This document shows positions 25,857 to 37,243 of a stretch of 64,000 nucleotides of DNA, piece by piece. The DNA lies in assembly GCF_023822065.1 (NCBI RefSeq), contig NZ_CP084930.1, forward strand, positions 3,302,001-3,366,000. Reading direction: 5' to 3'. Position 1 is the stretch's first letter. The number at the start of each line of letters is the position of its first letter. A model generated the notes under the pieces. That model was given only the letters and a program-made list of their open reading frames with translations. It was not told the DNA's origin and searched no databases. Source of the DNA: Sphingomonas morindae (GTDB taxonomy: Bacteria; Pseudomonadota; Alphaproteobacteria; Sphingomonadales; Sphingomonadaceae). The translations under genes were made by a program, and so were the position numbers.

Positions 25857-27500
25857 GTGCGGACTCGTTGGATGCTTTGGCCGGCGCTGGCCCTCTGTGC
25901 CCCCGCGGCCGCGGCGGTGCAGGTCCCGCTCGACCTCACCGATCCCGCGCTGGCCGCCAAAGTCGCGCCCGCCGCGCCCTTGGCCGCGCCCCCGCGCCCG
26001 ACGCTCGCGCCCGGCGCGGCGGTGGGATCGGGCGGGCTGGTGCTGCCCGGCGTGGCCGTCGCGTCGATTCGCGTCGCCGGCGGCGAGGATCTGCCCAAGG
26101 CCATGCTCGACGCCGCCATCGCCCCCTTTGTCGGCCACCGGCTGACGGTCGACGATATGCGCGATCTGCTCGCCGCCGTTTCGGGCGTGGCGCGCGCGCA
26201 GGGCTATGTCTTCGCGCGCTCGACCGCGCCGGCGCAGACGCTTCCCGCGGGCCTGCTCACCATCGCGCTCGACAAGGGCCATATCGACGACGTGCGCCTC
26301 ACCGGCGCGCGCAACGCCGCCGCCCAGGCCATTCTCGATCGGTTGCGCGGCCATGCGCCCAAGCGCGCCGAGCTGGAGCGGGCTTTGATGCTGGCGCAGG
26401 ATCTGCCGGGCGTCCGGCTCGGCGAGGCGCGGTTCGCGCGCGAGGGCGACAGGGGCGTGCTGATCGTGCCGATCGCCTATGATCGCGTCGCGGGCCATGC
26501 CTGGACGGACAATTGGGGCAATCACGCGCTCGGCCCGCTGCGCGCCTCGGTCGCCTTCGACTTCAACGGCGTGTTCGACGATCGCGATCAGCTCAGCGTC
26601 TCGGATCTCGCCACCCCCGCGCAGCCGCGCGAATTGAACGTGATCTGGGCGCGCTATGCGCACCAGCTCAACGCCAGCGGCACCGAGCTTGCGGTGTTCG
26701 GCGCCTATGGCCGCACCCGCACGGGCGGCATCTGGCGGCAATATGATGCCAATGGCCGCTCGATCACGACGGGCGCCTCGCTCGCCCAGCCGCTGGTGCG
26801 CGGGCGCAGCGTTTCGCTCTGGCTGAACGGCGAGTTCGATTATCTCGCGGTGGACCAATGGTTCGCCGGCGCCAAGGTGCGTCGCGACCGGCTCGCCACC
26901 GTCAATGTCTCGATCAACGGCTTCGCCCCGCTGGCCGGCGGCCGGATACGGGCAGGGCTGGGCGTGATCCAGGGGCTGGACGTGTTCGGCGCGACGGATC
27001 GCGGCGATCCGCTCGCCTCCCGCCCCGACGCCGGCGGCCGCTTCACCACCGCATCGCTCTGGAGCAATTGGACAGGCGACATCGCCGGACCGTTCAGCGC
27101 GCGCCTCGCGGTCGCGGCCCAGCTTTCGACACGGCCGCTGCTCGCCGTGGAGCAGCTTTCGATCGGCGGCCCGAGCTTCGGCCGCGCCTTCGATTTCAGC
27201 GAGCGCTCGGGCGATCGCGGCGTGCTCGGCTCGGCCGAACTCCAGGCCAAGCTGGTGGATCGCACGCACGGGCTGCTGCGCTGGGCGCAGCTCTATGGCT
27301 TCGCCGATGCGGGAACGGTCGGCAATCTGCGCAACGCCTATGGCACCGGCACGCTCTATTCGGCCGGGCTCGGCGCGCGCGCGCTGGTCTCCCGCTCGCT
27401 CCGGCTCGGTTTCGAGGCGGCCTTCCCGATCGGAACCACGCGCTACGAAACCGGCGATCGCACGCCCCGCCTCTCGGGAAGCGCCTCGATCAGCTTCTGA
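25857..27500 (+). CDS. ShlB/FhaC/HecB family two-partner secretion transporter (TpsB)
   Basis: A 547-residue outer-membrane protein starting at GTG (AGGAAAGG upstream). A signal peptide (ends CAPAAAAV) and a linker precede two POTRA-like domains (VASIRVAGGEDLPKAMLDAA..., DVRLTGARNAAAQAILDRLR). A 16-strand barrel follows, beginning after HAWTDNWGNHALGP, a typical motif, and ending in aromatic SASISF. TpsB proteins move a large beta-helical TpsA exoprotein across the outer membrane. No TpsA with the expected N-terminal secretion domain lies nearby. It is divergent from the FecR/CHASE2-EAL pair across 125 bp. Confidence 0.88.
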   Translation: MRTRWMLWPALALCAPAAAAVQVPLDLTDPALAAKVAPAAPLAAPPRPTLAPGAAVGSGGLVLPGVAVASIRVAGGEDLPKAMLDAAIAPFVGHRLTVDDMRDLLAAVSGVARAQGYVFARSTAPAQTLPAGLLTIALDKGHIDDVRLTGARNAAAQAILDRLRGHAPKRAELERALMLAQDLPGVRLGEARFAREGDRGVLIVPIAYDRVAGHAWTDNWGNHALGPLRASVAFDFNGVFDDRDQLSVSDLATPAQPRELNVIWARYAHQLNASGTELAVFGAYGRTRTGGIWRQYDANGRSITTGASLAQPLVRGRSVSLWLNGEFDYLAVDQWFAGAKVRRDRLATVNVSINGFAPLAGGRIRAGLGVIQGLDVFGATDRGDPLASRPDAGGRFTTASLWSNWTGDIAGPFSARLAVAAQLSTRPLLAVEQLSIGGPSFGRAFDFSERSGDRGVLGSAELQAKLVDRTHGLLRWAQLYGFADAGTVGNLRNAYGTGTLYSAGLGARALVSRSLRLGFEAAFPIGTTRYETGDRTPRLSGSASISF

Positions 27501-27536
27501 CGGGCGCGCCCGGCAGAGATGACGCCGCGCGCGCGG

Positions 27537-29492
27537 TCACGCGGTCTGCGGCTGGAGCGGCCAATAGGTCGCGTAGCGTTCGTGCGCGATGCGGTGATAG
27601 GGGATCAGCCGGATCGGCTGCCCGTCCGCCGCGCGCAGGGTAAACTCCAGCGGTTGCGCGGTCGGGCGGATGGCGGCGGCCAGCGTCGCCGCATCGCCGG
27701 ACAGGGCCGGCGGCGTGAAGGGCGTATCGTTATAGCCGCCATAGTTGCGCTCGTTCACGACGAGATCCGCGCCCGGCGCCAGCCCTGCCCGGCCCAGCGC
27801 GCCGGCCAGCACCAGCGGCCCATAGGTGAAGGCGACGATATCGGGCGATGCGGGCGCCTGCGACAGACCGACATGCATCGCCATCCGCATCTCGATCAGG
27901 TCGCCGTCCCGCCAAGTGCGGGCCAGCGTCAGATAGGAGCCGGGCGCGGACGAGCGCGCGACGCGCGCGTCATTCACCCATAGTTCGAGCTGCGGGCTCC
28001 AACGGGGATGGCGGAGCTTGAGCGTCAGCGCGGTGGGGCGCTTGAGCGTCCAGCGCAGCCGCGTCACGGGCTCGTCCGGAAAGCGGGTGGTCTGGGCGAG
28101 CACCGCGTCCTGCGCCGTCCAGCGCAGCGTGGAGGGGATGAACAGATTCACCCACAGCGTCTCAGCACCATCGTGGAAATATATGGAATCTCGGTATTTG
28201 ACATGGTTTTCCATGCCCGTTCCGGTGCAGCACCAGAAGGAATGTTCGGGCGTGTGGTAGAGCTTCATATAGCCCGGCCGCGCGCCCTGGAAATAGGTGG
28301 CCATGCCCGTGTCCGGATCCTGCGAGGCGAGGATGCCGTTGTAGAGGGTGCGCTCGTAGAAATCGGCATAGGCCGCCTGCGGATCCTGCAGGAAGAGCGC
28401 GCGGGTGAGCTTGAGCATGTTGTGCTGGCCGCAGGTTTCCGACCCCTTGGCCGAAAAGACGTGGCGGCCGAAATCCGCCATGGGGAAGAAATGCTCGTTG
28501 TCGCCATGGCCGCCCGTGGCGAAGGAGCGGGTGAGCGCCACCGTCTTCCAGAAAAAGCCGGCCGCGTCGCGGTAGCGCGTGTCGCCGGTCGCCGCATAGA
28601 CGCGCTCGAAGCCGATCACCTTCGGGATCTGCGTATTGGCGTGGAGGCCGTCGAGCCGATCCTGCCCCGCCGCCAGCGGAACGAGCAGCGCCTTGTGCGA
28701 GAAGCGCCCGGCGAGCGTGCGATACGCCTCGTTCCCCGTCATCAGATAGAGATCGGCCAGCACCTCGTTCATGCCGCCATGCTCGGTCTCGAGCATTGTC
28801 TCGAAGGCGGCGTCGGAGAGCGGCCTCGTCGCCACCACCGCCCAGTCCGCGAGCCGGATCAGGACGGCGCGCGCGGTGTCGCTGTCCGCCAGCGTCGCGC
28901 CGTCGCGCAGGCCGGCGAAGATCTTGTGCAGCGTGTACCAAGGCACGCCGCCGATCGGCTCGCCGCGCAGATGCGCCGCGATCAGCGCGGGGCCTTTGGG
29001 AAAGGCGCAGACCAGGCCGGTACCCGACGCCGCCTGACAGGCGGCCAGTTCCTGCGCGATATAGTCGACCCGATCGCGGTAGCGGGGATCGTGGGTGGAC
29101 CGCCAGGCGAGCGCGCAGGCCGAGAGATAATGGCCCAGCGTATGGCCCTGGCAGGCGATATCCTCCCAGAGCGGCTCCGATTCCCACCCGCCATAGACGG
29201 GGGCCTTGGGCGGCAGCCCGGCATTGACCCGGAAATTGTGGAGCATTCGATCGGGCTCCAGCCGCAGCAGATAGGCCTCGGTCCGGCGCTGCGCATGGAG
29301 GAAGGGACTCTCGTCGAGCGTCACCTCCGCCAGATCGAAGGGCTGGAGCGGTGGCGCCGCCGCCGCCCGGCCGGGCGCCGCGCGCGCGGCCGAGCCCCAG
29401 GCGATCGGCGCGGTGCCCGCCGCGATCAGCGCCGCCGCCGAGCCCAACAGCGCGCGGCGGCTATGGGCGACCCCAAAAACCCGCTCGGTCAC
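27537..29492 (-). CDS. Beta-L-arabinofuranosidase, GH127, Tat-exported
   Basis: About 651 residues with a twin-arginine signal (SRRALLGSAAA). The GH127 pattern follows: LDESPFLHAQRRTEAYLLRLEPDR at the start of the helical domain, WESEPLWEDIACQGHTLGHYL, FAGLRDG, HANTQIPKVIG, and the catalytic Cys region HSFWCCTGTGMENHVKY, where a Cys thiolate acts as nucleophile near a zinc site. It cleaves beta-L-Araf residues as in extensin or arabinan side chains. I choose the GTG at 29492, since GGGAGAAGAGGCGA precedes it and the Tat motif then sits at the normal distance. The longer ATG start at 29540 has no ribosome-binding site. The gene is downstream of a CE1-like esterase on the same strand (104 bp gap). 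Confidence 0.92.
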   Translation of the reverse strand: MTERVFGVAHSRRALLGSAAALIAAGTAPIAWGSAARAAPGRAAAAPPLQPFDLAEVTLDESPFLHAQRRTEAYLLRLEPDRMLHNFRVNAGLPPKAPVYGGWESEPLWEDIACQGHTLGHYLSACALAWRSTHDPRYRDRVDYIAQELAACQAASGTGLVCAFPKGPALIAAHLRGEPIGGVPWYTLHKIFAGLRDGATLADSDTARAVLIRLADWAVVATRPLSDAAFETMLETEHGGMNEVLADLYLMTGNEAYRTLAGRFSHKALLVPLAAGQDRLDGLHANTQIPKVIGFERVYAATGDTRYRDAAGFFWKTVALTRSFATGGHGDNEHFFPMADFGRHVFSAKGSETCGQHNMLKLTRALFLQDPQAAYADFYERTLYNGILASQDPDTGMATYFQGARPGYMKLYHTPEHSFWCCTGTGMENHVKYRDSIYFHDGAETLWVNLFIPSTLRWTAQDAVLAQTTRFPDEPVTRLRWTLKRPTALTLKLRHPRWSPQLELWVNDARVARSSAPGSYLTLARTWRDGDLIEMRMAMHVGLSQAPASPDIVAFTYGPLVLAGALGRAGLAPGADLVVNERNYGGYNDTPFTPPALSGDAATLAAAIRPTAQPLEFTLRAADGQPIRLIPYHRIAHERYATYWPLQPQTA

Positions 29493-29596
29493 TCGCCTCT
29501 TCTCCCTCTCCGCGTCGCCATCTTCCACCGGCACCGCCATCGATCAACCATTAACGTGCGCGCGGGCGGCGCGCCGGCCCGTCGGCCCGGCCCCGC

Positions 29597-33072
<3,476 letters not shown>

Positions 33073-33177
33073 CCGCGTCTCCCTCCGGCCTCGGCTGGCC
33101 ACCGGCCCTCAACGCGCGGACGCTACGGACCGCTCCACCTAAAGCATTGTTTCTGAGGCGCTTGCCGGCGGGGACTG

Positions 33178-35172
33178 ATGCAAGCCTCGGCGCCCGAGCA
33201 ATGTGCGCCGACGCGAGACGGCGCCAGGCGGCCGGGGAACAAGCATCCCGCCCGCGCGCTGCGGGCGCAGGATCGGCATGTCGGCGAGATCCGGCGGGCC
33301 GACCCGCTCTTGGACAAGGTGGGGCGCTTGGAAGACACGATTTTACTGCTGGTCGTCGGCGTCGCCGTGGCAGGCGTGTTCGGACAGTGGCTCGGCTGGC
33401 GGCTGAAGCTGCCCGCCATCATCCCGCTGCTCGTGATCGGCGCGATCGCGGGGCCGATCGCCGGCATCGTCAAGCCCTCCGACGCGCTGGGCGAGGTGAT
33501 GCGGCCGGCGATCGGCATGGCGGTGGCGATCATCGTGTTCGAGGGCGGGCTCAACCTCAATCTCCGCGAGCTGCGCTCGGCCGGATCGGGCGTGTTGCGG
33601 CTGGTAGCGGTGGCGCTTCCGCTCAACTGGCTGTTCGGCACGCTGGCGGCGCATTATGTGGCCGGCCTGTCCTGGCCCGTCGCCATCCTGGTCGGCGCGA
33701 TTCTGGTGGTGACCGGCCCGACCGTCATCATGCCGCTGCTGCGCCAGGCCCGGCTCGAGCCCCGCTCCGCCGCCTTCCTGAAGTGGGAAGCGATCGTCAA
33801 CGATCCGATCGGCGCCACCATCACGCTCCTCGTGCTGAGCTTCCTCACGCTGTCCACGACGATGAGCAGCGGCGACGCGGCGCTCCAGCTGGCCTGGCGG
33901 ACGCTGCTGGGCGGCGGCATCGCGGCGGCACTGGGCCTGGCGGTGCCGATCGGCATCCGCACCCTGTTCCGCCGCGATCTGGCGCCCGAATATCTCAAGA
34001 CGCCGATCCTGCTCGCCGGCGCGCTCGGCGTCTATGCGGCGGGCGAGGCGATCCAGCCGGAAACCGGGCTGGTCGGCGCCACGCTGTTCGGCGTGGTGCT
34101 GGCCAATATCGACGTCACCGGGCTGCAGGAACTGCGCCGCTTCAAGGAATCGCTCACCGTCTTTCTCGTCTCGGGCCTGTTCATCCTGCTCACCGCCAAT
34201 ATCGATCGCGAGACGGTGATGATGCTGAGCTGGCCGATCGCGGCCACCACGGCGGCGATCCTGTTCATTGCCCGTCCGCTCGCGATCGGCCTCGCCACGC
34301 TTGGCGCGCGGGTCAGCTGGGCGGAGCGCCTGCTGGTGGGCTGGATCGGGCCGCGCGGCGTGGTCGCCGCCGCCATCGCGGGCGTGGCCGGCGAGCGGCT
34401 GGCCAAGGCCGGCTATCCGGATGCGCGGCTGGTGCTGCCGCTCGTCTTCGCGGTGATCGCCTCCACCGTGCTGCTCCACGGCCTGTCGCTCGCCCCGCTG
34501 GCGCGTCGGCTCAAACTCGCCAGCGGCGGCCGCGGCGGTCTGCTGATCGTCGGCGCCTCGGCCTGGACGATCGGCCTCGGCGAGGCGCTGCAAGGCAGCG
34601 GCATTCCGGTGCTGATGGTGGACCGCTCCGCCAATGCGCTGCGCGCGGCGCGGCTCGCCGGCCTGCCGACGCTGCGGGTGGAGGTGCTGTCGCTGGTGGG
34701 CGAGGAGGTGATCGACCTGCGCGAGTTCGAGCATCTGCTCGCCGCGACCCCGGACGACGCCTATAACGCGCTGGTCTGCACCCGCTTCGCCCCCGAACTG
34801 GGGCGCGAGCGCGTGTATCAGATCGCGCCCGACGAAAGCACCGGCCGCCACGCCGCCGCGCGCGAGTGGCGCGGCAAGATCGCGATCGGCTTCGATATGG
34901 TGCATCAGCGCCTGTCCGATCTGATGCAGGGCGGCGCCGCCTTCCTGGTCGAGCGCGCCGACCAGCGCGCGGTGTCCGAGGAGCCGAGCTGGCCGATCGC
35001 CAGCATCAGCGCCGGCGGCGAGTTCGCGATCGTCAGCCCCGAGCAGGATATGGCGCTGCCCAGCGAGGGCGCGATCATCGTGCTGCACCAGCCGGTGCTC
35101 GCCTCGGCGGCGCCCCGCTCGCGGCGCGGGCTCGCCCGCCTCCGCTGGCCGCGCCTCAAGGCTCGCGCCTGA
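33178..35172 (+). CDS. CPA1 family sodium:proton antiporter with C-terminal TrkA-N-like domain
   Basis: A 664-residue inner-membrane antiporter. About 12-13 membrane segments start near residue 50 and contain the CPA1 signatures VVTGPTVIMPLLRQARL and KWEAIVNDPIGA, with the Asn-Asp ion site. The C-terminal ~200 residues form a soluble Rossmann-like TrkA-N domain (LLIVGASAWTIGLGEALQGSG, VLMVDRSANALRAARLAG) that probably senses a nucleotide. Exchange of Na+ or K+ for H+ is expected. The first ~50 residues are hydrophilic and unlike the family, so translation may start at TTG 33328 (or GTG 33319) behind GGTGGGG. It is divergent from the dehydrogenase. Confidence 0.88.
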   Translation: MQASAPEQCAPTRDGARRPGNKHPARALRAQDRHVGEIRRADPLLDKVGRLEDTILLLVVGVAVAGVFGQWLGWRLKLPAIIPLLVIGAIAGPIAGIVKPSDALGEVMRPAIGMAVAIIVFEGGLNLNLRELRSAGSGVLRLVAVALPLNWLFGTLAAHYVAGLSWPVAILVGAILVVTGPTVIMPLLRQARLEPRSAAFLKWEAIVNDPIGATITLLVLSFLTLSTTMSSGDAALQLAWRTLLGGGIAAALGLAVPIGIRTLFRRDLAPEYLKTPILLAGALGVYAAGEAIQPETGLVGATLFGVVLANIDVTGLQELRRFKESLTVFLVSGLFILLTANIDRETVMMLSWPIAATTAAILFIARPLAIGLATLGARVSWAERLLVGWIGPRGVVAAAIAGVAGERLAKAGYPDARLVLPLVFAVIASTVLLHGLSLAPLARRLKLASGGRGGLLIVGASAWTIGLGEALQGSGIPVLMVDRSANALRAARLAGLPTLRVEVLSLVGEEVIDLREFEHLLAATPDDAYNALVCTRFAPELGRERVYQIAPDESTGRHAAAREWRGKIAIGFDMVHQRLSDLMQGGAAFLVERADQRAVSEEPSWPIASISAGGEFAIVSPEQDMALPSEGAIIVLHQPVLASAAPRSRRGLARLRWPRLKARA

Positions 35173-35223
35173 CACCGCCCGCGCACCGCGCAGCCGCCCA
35201 TCCCATCGCCGGAGAGAGACAGG

Positions 35224-36222
35224 ATGACCGATTTCGACCGCAGCGATAACCAGCACCGCCCGCCGCTGGCGCCGACCCAGCCCGCCCCGGCCACGCCGCT
35301 AATCGTGACGCCCACCTTTGTCAGCCGCGTCGACGACACGCCGCACGCGGCGCGGCCGCACGATCGCGGCGCGTCCAAGAGCCGGCACGGGCACGAGGTC
35401 CATTTTCCCGATTGGCACGCGGGCGCGCTGGCGCTGGAGGGCGATCCGAACCTCGCCTTCGAGCATTGGGACGAATATTGGCGCAAGGTGCATGGGCCCA
35501 AATTCGCGTGGGACGAGCCCGGCTCCTCCTCCGCGCGGGTGCTGCGCTACGATCAGGTGCATCGGATCGCGTCCGGCCCCTCCTCCGCCTTTCCGCCGCC
35601 CTATCGCGCCATGATCGACGAGACGGGGCATCTGCCCGCCGATCCCTGGCGGCGCGTGCCCGCCTTCAAGCGGCCGCGCTGGGACGGCCTCGCCTATATC
35701 GCCTATGCCGATGAGGCGGCGCTGCGGGAGACGCTGGCCCAGGACAAGTTCGCCCAGCGCATCATCGCCGACGAGCAGACCGCCTTCCGCATGGTGACCC
35801 GCGAGATCACGCGCGAGTTCATCCTGATCCCGAGCGCGCGCCATCGCGATCCGATCAGCCTCGTGCTCATCCACCAGCGCCGCCCCGAACACGCGCGCGA
35901 GGCCTTTCAGGAGCAGCTGCTGCACGTCCATGCCCCGCTGGTGATGGCGCAGGAGGCGACCCGATCGCTGGTGCGCCGCTATGCGCAGCTGCACACGATC
36001 GGGTCCACCCAGGCGGACCCGGAAGGCGCGAAGATCGACGCGGTGTCGATCCTGGCCTTCGCCTGCATGAACGATGTCGAGGATTATCTCGTCAGCGCGG
36101 ATCACCGCGCGATCGCGGCCTCGCAGGATGCGCTCTGCGGGCCGGGATCGGAATGGTGGACCGCGATCAACTACAGCGTCATCAATCGCTTGGCGCCCGA
36201 AGTTGCGACCCCGCTCGGCTGA
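35224..36222 (+). CDS. EthD domain-containing protein
   Basis: A 332-residue soluble protein. The central part has EHWDEYWRKVHGPKFAW, the W-R-x2-HGP pattern of EthD/dimeric alpha-beta barrel proteins. The second half (HRDPISLVLIHQRRPEHAREAF) could be a second copy of the fold, giving a pseudo-dimer. The first ~60 residues are a disordered Pro/Asp/His-rich stretch. EthD was named from an ether-degradation locus and its activity is unknown; related barrels are monooxygenases, dismutases or decarboxylases. GGAGAGAG precedes the ATG. The gene lies 100 bp upstream of the cyo operon on the same strand and might share a promoter region, though no functional link is evident. Confidence 0.75.
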   Translation: MTDFDRSDNQHRPPLAPTQPAPATPLIVTPTFVSRVDDTPHAARPHDRGASKSRHGHEVHFPDWHAGALALEGDPNLAFEHWDEYWRKVHGPKFAWDEPGSSSARVLRYDQVHRIASGPSSAFPPPYRAMIDETGHLPADPWRRVPAFKRPRWDGLAYIAYADEAALRETLAQDKFAQRIIADEQTAFRMVTREITREFILIPSARHRDPISLVLIHQRRPEHAREAFQEQLLHVHAPLVMAQEATRSLVRRYAQLHTIGSTQADPEGAKIDAVSILAFACMNDVEDYLVSADHRAIAASQDALCGPGSEWWTAINYSVINRLAPEVATPLG

Positions 36223-36322
36223 CGCGGCGAAGCGCGCCCCGCACAGTCCGCGCGGACCCGCATGTCGGTTTGCGGAGTTTCGGTCAGGTCTGGCGGGTGC
36301 GACACCGCCGCATGAGGCGCTG

Positions 36323-37243
36323 GTGGCAGATTCCCCTTCCGATTTGGTGCGCCCAATCCGGGCCGGTTCGAGCGCGATCGAGCGACCGCGCGGCCGCTGG
36401 CGGCGGCGCGCCTGCGCGCCGTTGGCGCTGGCCCCGCTGCTCGGCGGCTGCGCGGCGCTGCGGCTGGGCGTGGTGAACCATGCCGGCCCCGTCGCGGCCG
36501 AGCAATGGCATCTCTACCTCATCGTCGCGGCGGTGCTGGTGTTCGTCGCCGGTCCGGTGCTGATCCTCGTGCCGCTCTTCGCCTGGCATTATCGGCTCTC
36601 CAACCGGCCCAACGCCTACCGGCCGGACTGGGGCTTTTCCTGGCCGCTGGAAATCCTGATCTGGGTTCCACCGCTCGGCATCGTCATCGGGCTGGGCTTC
36701 CTGCTCTGGTTCTCCACGCATCGGCTCGATCCGTACCGGCCGCTGCCCTCCACCCAGCCCCCGCTGGAGGTGCAGGCGGTCGCGCTCGATTGGAAATGGC
36801 TGTTCATCTATCCCGACCAGCGGATCGCGACCGTGAACCAGCTCGCCATCCCGGTGGGGCGCCCCGTCCATCTCAGCCTGACCAGCGGCACCGTCATGCA
36901 ATCGCTGCTCATTCCCCAGCTGGCGGGCCAAATCTATGCGATGGCGGGGATGCGCACGCAGCTCAACCTCGCGGCCAGCCGCGCCGGCGTGTTCCGCGGC
37001 GAGAATACCCAGTTCAACGGGGAGGGATTTCAGGATGAAAGGTTCGACGTGCTGGCGCTGAGCCCCGAGGGCTATGCGCGCTGGATCGCCCACGCCCGCG
37101 CCGTGGGGCGTCCGCTGGACGAAGACGCGCTGCGACGGCTGCGGCAGCGCGCGGTCGAGCCCCGGCCCCGCGCCTTTTCGGCGGTGCCGCCGGATCTGTT
37201 CCGGCGCATGATGATCGCCAGCACCCGGGCGCCCCAGCCATGA
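36323..37243 (+). CDS. cyoA: Cytochrome o ubiquinol oxidase subunit II
   Basis: About 306 residues. A lipoprotein signal ends in LGGC, followed by two membrane helices (HLYLIVAAVLVFVAGPVLIL; LEILIWVPPLGIVIGLGFLL) and a periplasmic cupredoxin domain (VQAVALDWKWLFIYPDQ, TSGTVMQSLLIPQLAGQIYAM, FQDERFDVLA). The Cys/His ligands of the CuA centre are absent, so this is a quinol rather than cytochrome c oxidase subunit. Start choice is uncertain. I prefer GTG 36323 (GAGG 5 bases upstream), which puts the lipobox at a normal distance; the longer ORF begins inside the EthD gene. The stop overlaps the cyoB ATG by 4 bp. Confidence 0.88.
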   Translation: MADSPSDLVRPIRAGSSAIERPRGRWRRRACAPLALAPLLGGCAALRLGVVNHAGPVAAEQWHLYLIVAAVLVFVAGPVLILVPLFAWHYRLSNRPNAYRPDWGFSWPLEILIWVPPLGIVIGLGFLLWFSTHRLDPYRPLPSTQPPLEVQAVALDWKWLFIYPDQRIATVNQLAIPVGRPVHLSLTSGTVMQSLLIPQLAGQIYAMAGMRTQLNLAASRAGVFRGENTQFNGEGFQDERFDVLALSPEGYARWIAHARAVGRPLDEDALRRLRQRAVEPRPRAFSAVPPDLFRRMMIASTRAPQP

